From assembly GCA_022457155.1 (NCBI GenBank), contig JAJGOT010000033.1, positions 2,138,501 through 2,202,500 on the forward strand: DNA of 64,000 bases, in the 5' to 3' direction. This stretch comes from Cladopsammia gracilis. Its lineage: Eukaryota; Cnidaria; Anthozoa; Scleractinia; Dendrophylliidae. A model generated the notes under the pieces. That model saw nothing but the letters and a program-made list of their open reading frames with translations. It was not told the DNA's origin and did no database searches. This document shows positions 11,936 through 22,300 of this stretch, piece after piece; positions within the stretch are counted from its first letter, which is position 1, and each line of letters opens with the position of its first letter. Made by a program: the position numbers and the translations under genes.

Positions 11936-12271
11936 CTAGAGGTGAGTAAGCTTATTTTATAGCAGAGTAATTTAATTTAATCCTTTGATTTACTCGAAAT
12001 GAAATTAACACGCTGCCGTCTGCATGGCCAGAACTTTTAAGGTTATCTTTTAAGGTTATCTTGCTCGATCTACCTTTGCTATCGATATGTTTCTTTCAAG
12101 AAAAAAAAATGGGATTCTTTACCCGAAAGTAGAAATACTTGGCTTTGTTGTTCTTCTTCTCCCATCAAACTTGCGTCCTTCACTTATGAAGATTTTCGCA
12201 ACGTTGTTGTTGTTGGGAGCTCTCTCGATGAGCGTTGTAACTCTTAGGGCAAACTTCGCCAATGAATATGT

Positions 12272-12303
<32 letters not shown>

Positions 12304-12306
12304 ATA
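12272..12306 (+). repeat. (AAAT)n microsatellite
   Basis: About nine AAAT units inside the 3.7-kb transposon. Confidence 0.95.
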
Positions 12307-12590
12307 CACTTAGTTACTTCATGCTAGACAGAAACCGCGTTATTCTCCGGAAGTTTTAGATCATTCGCCTTGTTTACACTTAAGACTTTGCTAAACTGCT
12401 GAATACCCGGCCACATTTTGCATCTCCTTAAAAATAAAAGAAGTGTCTGTTATAGTGATATGCCACGTTCTACAAACTGTACGATATAAGTGATTTAAGT
12501 AGTCAGGAGTGGCTGGGCATTATTATTTTTTTTTTTTGAGATATTTTTGATCTCAGGTGGAAGCTGGTCAAGGAAATGATTTTTCATATC

Positions 12591-12985
12591 TTATAGCCCT
12601 CTGTAAATGTATTTTGTGACTGTTACACTGTCTGCTCCCCCGAGGCAAATCTTGTCTTCACCGTTGATATTGATTATTACTTGTCGATGTGGGCTGACAT
12701 GGTTCCTCTTTATTGCAGGAATGTGGGCATGTATGTCTACCATGGAAGAGGCCATGTGTGCTATCTTGGTTTTTTGAAGGTCAGTAGGAACCTTTTTGGT
12801 GTGTATATTGTGATAGTCATCCAGGAAGTTAACCATGAAGCAGGTTCTTGGACATGTTTTTCTTTATATTCTGCACTGTTCTTGGATTTACTGAAAATCC
12901 TAGCACTGGTTCAGGAGACAAGCCCTGTAATGTTAGCCCACCAAGTTAAGAAACGAGACCATAGTCTTTTTGAAGCTGGCATGTC
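12591..12985 (-). pseudogene. Decayed transposon gene, C-proximal part with LDDYHNIHT motif
   Basis: Three minus-strand frames in succession, joined only by shifts: MPASKRLWSRFLTWWANI, then VLGFSVNPRTVQNIKKNMSK, then VNFLDDYHNIHTKKVPTDLQ followed by KIAHMASSMVDIHAHIPAI. The conserved-looking acidic pair in LDDYHNIHT may be part of a catalytic or metal site, by inference. Frame changes near 12920 and 12835 show that the gene is broken. Confidence 0.5.
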
Positions 12986-13285
12986 TTCTGTGACCTGTAA
13001 TTTTAATTTTTACCATATTAATTTTTACAAGCAACCAGCAAATTATTGGCGTTGTAATTGACATAATTGATTTAATAATATACATGTATTGATATGGTTT
13101 TTTACTTTAAATTTATTTCTTTGTATTTTTTTATTCATTTAATACTCTTTTCATGAATCATAAATACTTCAGTTTATTGTTTAGTACAGAGAGCCAGGTA
13201 TTTATGGTCAACTTGACTGATAAGATCTATTGAATAACATATTCTACATAATTTCATGCATCAGTGCCCTACTGTAAAGGAAATT

Positions 13286-13471
13286 TCAAAATACATGCCT
13301 AAAATATGAGAGAATGTGCAATAATAACACTGTTCGTTGCCTCTGCAGGGATTCCCTCTCTGGTGACACTCTGTGGTCATCCCTTGTTATTGAACTTAGA
13401 ATTAGGTCAAACAACCCTGGATAATTCTGTTCACAAAATTCCATCATCTGATTTGGATCATATAGTGGCAC
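13286..13471 (-). pseudogene. Decayed transposon gene, internal part
   Basis: A minus-strand frame of about 60 residues: YDPNQMMEFCEQNYPGLFDL, then a loop and RQRTVLLLHILSYFR. The sequence is strongly protein-like and recalls uncharacterised repeated proteins in coral and lancelet genomes; this is memory only. It is bounded by stops and separated from the previous piece by a nested MITE. Confidence 0.5.
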
Positions 13472-13825
13472 TTCTCAGTGGTTTGCTGTTATAGTATCTG
13501 AACATTGCACTCTGACACTGACTGACCAGCTGGTCAAAGGTTAGGTCTGCAAAATACAAAATGCATAAATGTAGGGTATAATCCAAGGGCCTGAGGGACT
13601 GGGGATTTCTCCCAACTACATTAATTAATGAAAGCCCTGTACACTGTATATTATGTGTACTAAAATACTGTTTTACTGCAACCTCTATTAAAGGAACATA
13701 GAATTTAATTTATGGACATATGTCATTCCATGGAAGAAATAAATTCTTGGAAGCATACCTGATGTAGTTTGCTTTCTTTGCAGGGTTGTGTCACTCCCAC
13801 TGACAGAGTTCTTTGATGTGGCATT

Positions 13826-14105
13826 ACTACCATTTTCGAGCTACCGTGAACGGCAAACTTTTTTCCGCGTTATTACATGCTTAAAACGTTCAAGTTTGTC
13901 TGGTAAAACTGTTGCGTTTTAGAGGGGTTTACATGTCAAAGTTTGACAGCTCCGCCTCAATTGAGGCAATTTGAGGCGGAGCTGTCAAAATTTGACATGT
14001 AAATACCTCTAAAACGCAACAGTTTGACAGGACAAACTTGAACGTTTTAAGCATGTAACAACGCGGAAAAAAGTTTGCCGTTCACGGTAGCTCGAAAATG
14101 GTAGT
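13826..14105. mobile_element. Near-perfect 280-bp palindromic foldback MITE
   Basis: Arms of about 135 bp pair almost fully from ACTACCATTTTCGAGCTACC inward, with the centre around CCTCAATTGAGG near 13957-13968. ATT flanks both ends (13823-13825 and 14106-14108), a possible 3-bp duplication. It is nested in the 3.7-kb transposon and so is younger than it. Confidence 0.85.
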
Positions 14106-14486
14106 ATTGTCCTAAGAAGATTCATACCAAGATTATTATTTATGTTCTTTTTCATGACTGTTTTTTTTCTTTGTTATTAAAAATGGACTGCAGCGTTTTG
14201 TTTTTTATTTCAATACCTGTTTATTGTCAGACGATTTTACACTGGAGTTTTTCTTGGCCGTGAAGGTATATGTAGTGGACGTTTTAGTCTGTCTCTGAAA
14301 GTAAAGCAATCTATAGTCATGATATAATTATATTTTTGTTATAAAAATTCTTTTTGTGAGATGCAGTGTTCATATTTCTGTCTAATTTGCAGAAACACTG
14401 GTTTTCTGTCATTGCTGTTGTTGTTTTTTTTTTTGTAATTCTGGGAGATGTATTAAAAATGTCTACATTATGTCGATTTCAATCTT

Positions 14487-14551
14487 CTCTATCAAATGAT
14501 TTTAATCTTCCCAATACACTTTCAATAGATTTGTACTTGTCATTTCTTGAA
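14487..14551 (-). pseudogene. Decayed transposon gene, short charged exon
   Basis: After a polypyrimidine tract and CAG acceptor, the minus strand reads RNDKYKSIESVLGRLKSFD before a stop. It looks like the next exon of the Cys-rich gene but is out of phase with the preceding exon, so at least one indel has occurred. Confidence 0.4.
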
Positions 14552-14608
14552 CTGAAAAAAAAAATGTAAACAAGAAAAAACATTGACATACGTTTGCAGA
14601 AGGAATGT

Positions 14609-14953
14609 AGTCCGGGACCATAGCACACTTGTTGCACCAGTGGTTTCCAGGCCGATAGTTTGGTACATTGGCTCCTACCCGATCGAATAAACGATGCAAC
14701 CTCCTTGGAATTGTTGTTCTTGAAAGTTCAGTCGAATGTTATGATAAGGACATGAACAAAAATCGTTTGCTTGTCGATTGGCCCTCATCCAGTGTCGAGT
14801 GCAAGCCCAGCAATTTTGGCTACTCCCAGTGAATCTAGCAATGCCCTCGTGAAACTGCCTCATGGGACCCTCGCATTCTTCCCCAGTTCGTGTTCTTTTC
14901 AGGAACCAGCAAATCCGCTCATATGGCTTGGCATTTGCCGTCACCAAGACCAA
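14609..14953 (-). pseudogene. Decayed transposon gene, Cys-rich N-terminal part
   Basis: Two overlapping minus-strand frames (14953-14675 and 14699-14609) read as one protein with a -1 shift near 14690. The first has KPYERICWFLKRTRTGEECE, then CWACTRHW and CSCPYHNIRL; the second has PNYRPGNHWCNKCAMVPDY and ends at a good splice donor (GTATGT). Paired cysteines and CxxC units suggest metal binding. The family is not one I can name. It lies inside the 3.7-kb transposon, in the same orientation as the other pieces. Confidence 0.6.
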
Positions 14954-15354
14954 CGCGCACCCAGCCTAAACTAATACGGTCATTTCAACAAAGTTCGCGA
15001 TAAAACTCGCGTGTTCGCCTTTCCTTTTCACTTCTTGTACAAGGATAAAAACCCAGTGTACAAAAGATATTTCACTGCTTGGTAAGCGAGGGGGTCAGTT
15101 TCCAATTTTCAAGCTACTGTTTTCACTTAAACTTTTCTTTTTTACGATAAACCGGGGCTACTCGCGAAATTTTGAAAACGCCGCCATTTTATTACGGCTT
15201 GTTGTCATGCCCAGGTCGCGCGCGCCATGACACCTCGCACATGCGCACACGTTATTCAGCGCTGTCCACCCAACATTGAGTGAAGACCTCTGCTGCTCGG
15301 TCGAATAGCTAGGGGTCTGAGAAATAGTCCCATCATACCTAACGGGCTTAAAAC

Positions 15355-15364
15355 AAGATGGCGG
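15355..15364 (+). promoter_or_regulatory. YY1-like core over the LSM7 start codon
   Basis: The sequence CAAGATGGCGG spans the ATG and the splice donor of exon 1. AAGATGGCGGC is the known YY1 consensus, often found just downstream of the transcription start in housekeeping genes. That it binds a YY1 homologue here is inference. No TATA box is evident upstream. Confidence 0.45.
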
Positions 15365-16397
15365 TAAGTTCGTCGGTTGTACGATCCTGTCAAATGGAAC
15401 TTCTTTAATTTGTTTTTAACGTGAATGACGATTTGTTTTTCAGACAGATAGGAAGAAAAAGGAAAGCATCTTTGAATTATCCAAATTTCTCGATAAAAGA
15501 GTGCGAGTGAAATTTCAAGGTGGCAGAGAAGGTGGGTTTGTTTCAGTGTTCGAAATATTGATATCAGTAAGACTAAAGTAAGCTTAACTTAAGCTTAAGT
15601 CTTACGCTTATCAATGCAAGTGATTTACACTGTCGTTAGTATTTCTGTACGATGTATAAGCTTATTGAACGAGAATCTCTCACTTTTGTAATTTTGTAAA
15701 ATTTCCCGGCAAAAAGTCGGCGTAACTACAAATTAATTATATTAAGAAGCTTACAAAAGCTTTATTATCACAGATTCGTTCTCTTCTTATTGTGTTGACA
15801 TGAAGATTACTTATGTCGATCCGTGCTCTTTTCTACAGCTACAGGGGTATTGAAAGGTTTTGATGCATTACTAAATGTAGTACTGGACAACACGACAGAA
15901 TATTTGAGAGGTAGGTGAATGGAATATTATAGTTTCTGTTGGATTACCCTAATCTTTTACCTTTAATTTATGTATCCACGATAATAAATTAAAGCTTTAC
16001 AGCTTGTGGGCCCTTGTGTCCAACTCCCCACCCTCCAATGCCGTCCCCATGGGTAAGGCAGGGGACTATTACATATTGCAGGCTCAATGTTAACAGCCCA
16101 TTGACCGAAGGATTGAGTGAATGTTGTCTCCAACTTCTTCAACGCTTCGCGTATACCCAGGTTAACAACAACAACTACTACCCACACAATCAAAAGAAAG
16201 AAATTTACATGACATTAAATTAAAAATGGAGTCTGAACATTATGTTCTTTGTACTTGTAGATCCAGATGATCCTTTCAAACTTACTGATGAGACAAGGCA
16301 GCTTGGCCTGGCCGTCTGTCGAGGAACAGCTGTAGTGCTTGTTTGCCCTGTTGAGGGAATGGAACCAATTGCAAACCCATTCTTACAGCAAGAATGA
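15358..16397 (+). CDS. LSM7: U6 snRNA-associated Sm-like protein LSm7 (4 exons)
   Basis: Exons 15358-15363, 15444-15531, 15839-15910 and 16261-16397, all with GT-AG borders, sum to 303 nt and give 100 residues; vertebrate LSm7 is about 103. Seen: a basic N-terminus (TDRKKKES), the Sm1 motif at about residues 15-54 (KFQGGREATGVLKGFD, then LLNVVLD), and the Sm2 motif CRGTAVVLV at 75-83, followed by the family tail GMEPIANPF. Known role: LSm7 is one subunit of the LSm2-8 ring that binds the 3' U-tract of U6 snRNA in the nucleus and of the LSm1-7 ring that promotes decapping and decay of mRNA in the cytoplasm. The first exon codes only Met-Ala. The start codon is embedded in CAAGATGGCGG, a match to the YY1 core seen at starts of housekeeping genes. 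A 3.7-kb transposon ends 91 bp upstream. A likely polyadenylation signal AATAAA lies near 16673. Confidence 0.96.
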
Positions 16398-16756
16398 TGA
16401 CAACTTGTCGTGTTGACACAACTCTTACTTAATACTACACTCTCCTGGAGTGTCACTACATAATGTGAATGGCTTCACCTGTAAATGACTTTTGTAAAGA
16501 ACAATAATTGTTCAATTAACGTAATAATTTTACAGTTATTGTATGTGCAATTTGCTAAGCATGAAAGGCATTTTTATGTCGTCAGTCCATATTGTAGAGG
16601 AAGGAGGGGTGGCATTGTTCTTTAAAAAATGCCAGTAGAACCACCATTTTATTAAAAAAAAAAGTGAGAAAAAATAAAGGTGTTGAACAAGTAATTGTTG
16701 TCATGTTAGTCTCATTTCAGGAGTGTTGATCTTTTTTCTAGTTCTACCACCTGAAG

Positions 16757-17031
16757 TAGACTTGCCACAAGTCCCTTCCAAAACTCGTTTTCGTTATTAA
16801 AGTTAGGTTCTTTGTTGGAAGGGACTTGTCCCACGTGCAGCGCGTAGGTCAGGAATTGCTTGTTCATTGGCTAATATGCTTCTTACATCACCGGTGGAAA
16901 AATCCACCCGCTGGTAAAGATTTCCCGCGCTGCAAGTGGGACGAGTCCTTCACGACTTAACTTAATTCCGCTTGCAAATTTATTGAATAAAACTCAACTA
17001 AAACAGCAAAGGTTGACTTGTGGCAAGTCTA
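16757..17031. mobile_element. 275-bp MITE with 9-bp target duplication
   Basis: The ends TAGACTTGCCACAAGTC and its inverse bound a 275-bp element. The exact 9-bp duplication CACCTGAAG is present at 16748-16756 and 17032-17040. Internal inverted segments (CAAGTCCCTTCC, GGAAGGGACTTG, GTGGGACGAGTCC) add secondary structure. It lies downstream of LSM7. Confidence 0.88.
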
Positions 17032-17040
17032 CACCTGAAG

Positions 17041-17200
17041 CAGAACATTTCTTACCTCATGCAAATTATACAGCACAGTTTAACACCCCTAACCTGAACA
17101 TTTCTTACCTCATGCAAATTATACAGCACAGTTTAACAGTAACTCACCCCTAACATGAACATTAATTTCTTACCTCATTTAAATTATTCAGCACAGCTTA
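17041..17200 (+). repeat. Three-unit tandem repeat, about 55-65 bp
   Basis: The unit AACATTTCTTACCTCATGCA followed by AATTATACAGCACAGTTTAA is repeated three times with slight divergence, starting directly after the 9-bp duplication of the 16757 MITE. Confidence 0.8.
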
Positions 17201-17315
17201 AGTATTAGACTGGCATCAAAAGTGAATCAAAACTTGTTTTATTTTCACCCAAAATAAACAAACCTAATTATAATGATGAAAGGTTATCACAGGTAAATCT
17301 GACCTTATTATGTCA

Positions 17316-17561
17316 TCAGAAACCATAAGTAGGTTGAAACGTGCAACTACCTCTTGCACGTTTCAAAACAAGCTTCCGATTATTTGTTACAGCCATATTT
17401 GGAAAATCAAGATAAAAATATTAACCAATCAATTGGCTAGAACAACTTGCTTCCAATCTCGAGGGACCGAGGGGTTTACAAATATGGTATTAAGCAAAAA
17501 AATGAATATTCGGAAGCTGTGAATGCGCGTTACATGTTTCAACCCACTTATGAGTTTCTGA
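17316..17561. mobile_element. 246-bp MITE
   Basis: TCAGAAACCATAAGTAGGTTGAAAC pairs with GTTTCAACCCACTTATGAGTTTCTGA at the right; CAAGCTTCCGATTATT pairs with AATATTCGGAAGCTG inside. Confidence 0.7.
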
Positions 17562-17569
17562 TATCATGC

Positions 17570-18955
17570 AATACCAATGCTTCTCTGGCAGGTTGCAAGC
17601 AGCCTTAATTTTGAATACAGTAATAAATGAATCTGGTTAATTGTCAGTGGAAACAAGTTATCAAGGTTTAATTTCTGTAACAAAGTGAAGTAGAGCCATC
17701 CCCAAATCTACTGTATCTTCAATTTATTATTACACTTTAATTCTTCCCCAACAAATTGTTCTGACTAGTATTTTTACTGCTTCTGTTAATAGTCATACCA
17801 GTGAAGTTTTCCATCTGAATTAATTAAATACTGGTATAAACAAAAACCCTTTGTACAAATGAATAAGCCACACTCCCCCCTCCCCCTCCCCCCTCCAAAT
17901 AGAAAAAGTGTCACTCCATCCTGGCCTAAAAAAGAATGTCTGCTTGAGAGAAAAAGCAAAGAAAAAAAGAATACTAATAAAAATGCAGATTGATGATGTG
18001 GTGCCACTCAGTAATGATGAGTGTCTGTTATTGGTTAGAATAAATTGGACACATCAAGAAAACATCAATGACACTTAAATGTTGTTTGTCAGATTGCATA
18101 TAGATTATTTCATATTGGGCAAAATGCAGTGGCACAGAAGCACCTCCCTCCTACCCTGTGGCTTGACACTGATAATTGCATTTTTCAGAAAAAATAAACC
18201 AAGGCCCCTCTGTACACCAGCATGGGGGTTGGAAACTTAACTTTGACATCACTTACCAGCTGGACAAGTGACCTTAGAATGCACTTTTCTTATGCAAAAA
18301 AAAAAAAACATTCCTGTCCCCCGAGACAAAACAAAAATTGCTGTGAAAGGAAAAAACCTCAGAGCAGTGTTCTTTGGATAGATTGAAGGTCACATGCAAA
18401 AATTAAGGCACTTTCGAACAAAAAAAAAGACCCAAAAAGTCATTGGCGCAGTCTTTCCACTTGCGTCTTCAATTATAGTAAACAGTAGAAAGAACTGCGC
18501 ATTTACGTGTCAATTTCCGGGTAAGCTTTCGAATAATGTCAATACAGCCCAAGAGGTTTTCAAGTAAAACTATAGTTTCTGAGCTTATTCCAGCCTAAGC
18601 CAGCAAGTTAATTCAGGCATTGCAAAGAAAAGAAGACCAGGCGTGTGTTTCTCGAAAGTCCCGAAAACTTTTCGGACCCGAAAAGCTGTGTTACATGCAT
18701 AATGTTTACCAATAAAGATTCGGTTTTTGTTGAATTTGAAAGCTAAGCAATAAAATCTTACGTTTACTACACAACTTTGGCTGATTTGTGGGCTAAAAAG
18801 TTCAATGCCTTTCGTTAGAAACTACATTTAAAACATTGCTTTTGGGCCTGAAAAGTCTTCGGGAGCTTCAAGAAATGCATGCCAGACAACACCGAAGCTC
18901 TAAGCAGGATAAGATGCATGCATTAATTCCAACCTGGCTGAAGGAATATAAATTT
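17570..18955. other. Intergenic spacer between LSM7 and SPPL2
   Basis: AT-rich, with short poly-A and a C-rich patch near 17875-17895. No gene seen. Confidence 0.5.
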
Positions 18956-18961
18956 TAAATA

Positions 18962-19132
18962 CAGTGAAACCTGTATTAAGCGGACACCCTCTATTAGGCA
19001 GACACTAGCTGCTTGGGTCCCCAAATTTTTTTCCCATATTAATTGTAAAACAAACCTGTATTTAGCGGACCCCTCTATTAAGCGGACACTATCGAGGGTC
19101 CTGAGGGTGTCCGCTTAATACAGGTTTCACTG
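18962..19132. mobile_element. Pogo/Tigger-like MITE, 171 bp, TA duplication
   Basis: A near-perfect inverted pair of about 30 bp, CAGTGAAACCTGTATTAAGC with its inverse, is flanked by TA on both sides. Internal copies of the GCGGACACT motif occur near 19075. It lies between LSM7 and the 3' end of SPPL2. Confidence 0.85.
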
Positions 19133-19375
19133 TATTAATTTTCCTTCTGCCAGATTTGTGTTTATAAATTAGCTTCTCTAGAAGTCCGAGATATTGAGTC
19201 ACATTGCAACACTTTTCCATTTGCATTTCATTTTATGGAGTAGCTATTAAGACACTGTTGTATCAATTTTATAATTTTCTAACAAAACATCAATTTAATT
19301 TAGTACTTTAACTATTGAATTTTCTAACAGTCTCTGCACAAGTCTATAATAAACATGCCCACTTCTTTGCATTAA

Positions 19376-22300
19376 TTATCGCCCATCTATCAGCCTCTGA
19401 GTTTCTGGAGGTGGACTTTGTTGTGTTCTTGGCACACCTCTGTCTTGGATTTCATCTTCACTTTCACCATCATTATTAATAATCCGAGCATCATCAGGAA
19501 CCTGGAATAAGTAAGAACACAAACACAACTAAATAACAAAATCCACAAAATAAAATGAAGAGGTGCATAGAAAAAAGCCCTAGTAAGTGACTTTTTGGTT
19601 GGCTGGCTGATTACATTTTTTTAAATTTCATTTTGGATAGTACGAGTTTCTGATTATATTTGTATGATCTGTGTTCAGATCCTTAAGTTTGCCATTTAAC
19701 TGGTAATTGTCAACAGACAATGATTAAAACAAAACATAAGTTTGAAAATTACTGGGAGGTATTTTTATGCTGCATACATGTATCAACTGATTTTTATGAA
19801 GTCACTTACAATAGGATTTTTTTCCATGCACTCATTCAAATGGTAAAAATCGTATTGATAAAAAATGTCCTCAATAGCCTGCACATGTTCGATACAGTGT
19901 ACAGTGTGATTATCAAAATTCTAACATGACTCTCTGGTTTGATGTGAAAATTTTCAACTTTTCCAAGATTGGTTTGTCTGTAATTCCCATGAAAGATTAT
20001 GTGATTTGTGATTTGTGTAATAGCACAGGCACAAAAAGGAGACCCCCTCCCCCCTCCTGTTCTTGCATCAAAACAAAAGAATTCACAAGAAACAAAAAGG
20101 TGTATAGTTTTGTGAAAAAATGGATATTTAAATGCAATTATTAAAACAAGAGCATGAGAGATAATAATATTAATGATAAAATTATTATAGTATGAAGAAA
20201 GGAAGTGTTAGCTTGTTGATGAGATGAGAAAACAGAAAACTCAATTATTACTTTGCTTATAACCAGTAATCAGTTAATAAACAGAATCCTTTAATATTTA
20301 TTTAAAATCGTACCTTAGAAAACTTAAACTATTTTTTATTGGACTATAAACTGATCAGAGCTGTTACAACTATAAATCAATATTTATTTATTTATTAGTA
20401 TTATTTGGATCTACATGTTGTACTACCCAACATTTAGGATGAAAGTAATATTAATAGTAAAGTAAACTGAGAAAATTATGGAATGTCATGAATAAGATAC
20501 AACTATGGCAGCAACATGAACAATCAACTTCAAAATGCCTATCAGTAAATAAAATTAAAGGGGCAGCATCATGGAGATTCATTCAATTGAATATTATGCT
20601 TCTGGTTTGCCTAGTTCAATTTATTTTTAAAAAAATGTACTGTAGTTGGGACTTAAAAAGTCTTTAAAACATCTAACTCACAAAATCTTTCAATCACTAC
20701 TCAAGGTTTGTTTCATGGAGTTACAAAATAATGTACTGTTTACAATATGCAAACATTATTACATATAATAGCAGTAGATATATGAAAATCAACTTGAAAA
20801 TGATGTACTTCAATGTACTCAGTCTTTACATGGGGGCGTTTAAGGAAATCTCAATTCAAATTGAAAATCAAACAAATTCTTCTGGAGATTCTTCAGAAAA
20901 CAGATGACTATATTGATGCTCCCCAACTACTTTGTGATATTAAACAAATGAAATTGTTATAATTTGCATATTTCATTTATTTCCCGTGTCTGCCACCAAT
21001 ATCATGATTTTATCAAAAGCTGTAAAGTAATCTGTAACTCTACAGATCAGCTTCTGTATTGTTATATTGTCGAACCTTTATTATTTTCAATTACATTACT
21101 TTTCCCTGCCTCGAATAGCATTTTTGCTAATTTGCAGGGCAACTGTATTTAAGTTTATATGTCTAATAAAGTTTGTTTGTTTGTTTTAAGCCTTAATTAG
21201 TTATTGTACTAATCATGCGAATACTAGGTTAGTACATGCATGCATTAGAAGTTTATTTTCCAATCAATAACCAATTGAAACCAAAAGATGTAACTTGCTT
21301 ACAGGTAGATCTCCGATTACAGGTGTAACAACCTTAATTAAATGTACCAGTAAGTTTAACTGCTAAGGGATAAAAGTTATAATTTAATTATTAAAAGTTC
21401 AATCTCATCACAGTACCATCATTTAAGATACTTCAGTATTTCAATTAAAACAAGTGTGCAAAGTGAAAGACTGAAAAGATTAGTAAGAATACTAACATGA
21501 AAAGACAGATGGTGGAGAAGGAGAGGCAAGATTAAACAAAAGCAGGGAGGTATACCATTCGTCCAGTCCAGAGCCTTTTCAGATCACCACGCAGCCAGCC
21601 AATCACATAACCAGTAATCAGAGTACATGGCACCAAATACAATAAGGCTGGCTGGCCTTGTTCCATCACAAACAACATTACAAATGTGATCAGCAAGCCA
21701 ATGCCATAAGCTGCAATGAATTAAAATGACAATTAAAAGTATACAGCCATTTCAATAAATTATTAACATTGTTGGGTGAAAGCTCAAAGCTCAAAACCTA
21801 CAAGTCAAGACCGAACAAGTAAACCAAATGCCTGTTCCAGGCATGCAGATAGTTGGGGGCTGCAAAAAGAAACGGTGCAAATGTGCGATGCGATGAGTGG
21901 GAAAAATGTTTCTTTTGCGTTGCTCCCAACTATCTTGGTTTGTAGCTTTCAGCTTTCATCCGACAACATTAATTGAAATAGCTGTATGGCACTTAATACA
22001 CACTGCAGGCTGGTAAAGTAAAGCTGTACACAAGTCACAGGTCACAAGTCACGGCCAGAGCTTAATTAACCTGGTTTCTGTAGCGTGAAGCAACTACGAG
22101 TATTGAATATAATGTTTTCTTTGCATTTCTACACTTTTTGCGCCACCTTCTCAACCAATCAGAAGTAAAACCAATACTAATCATGACATGCTTGCATGCA
22201 TTTTCCTGCATTTGGTGCTGGTTACATGCATTTGCTCAAATGAGTTCTGATTGGTTCATTGGATTGTCTGTCTGTTGTGATTGGCCCAAGTAATTATTGT

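Larger units (their letters stand above)
11569..15266 (-). mobile_element. 3.7-kb DNA transposon with 27-bp perfect TIRs and 9-bp target duplication
   Basis: The ends are a perfect 27-bp inverted repeat beginning GACAGCGCTGAATAACGTGT (11569-11595 and 15240-15266). They are flanked by a perfect 9-bp direct duplication, CACCCAACA, at 11560-11568 and 15267-15275. The interior carries pieces of one decayed minus-strand gene (see the entries between 12591 and 14953), a nested 280-bp foldback element, an AAAT microsatellite and a short plus-strand reading frame near the left end. A 9-bp duplication is typical of Mutator-like elements, but I recognise no MULE transposase core in the pieces, so the superfamily is open. 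The right end lies 91 bp from the LSM7 start codon. Confidence 0.88.
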
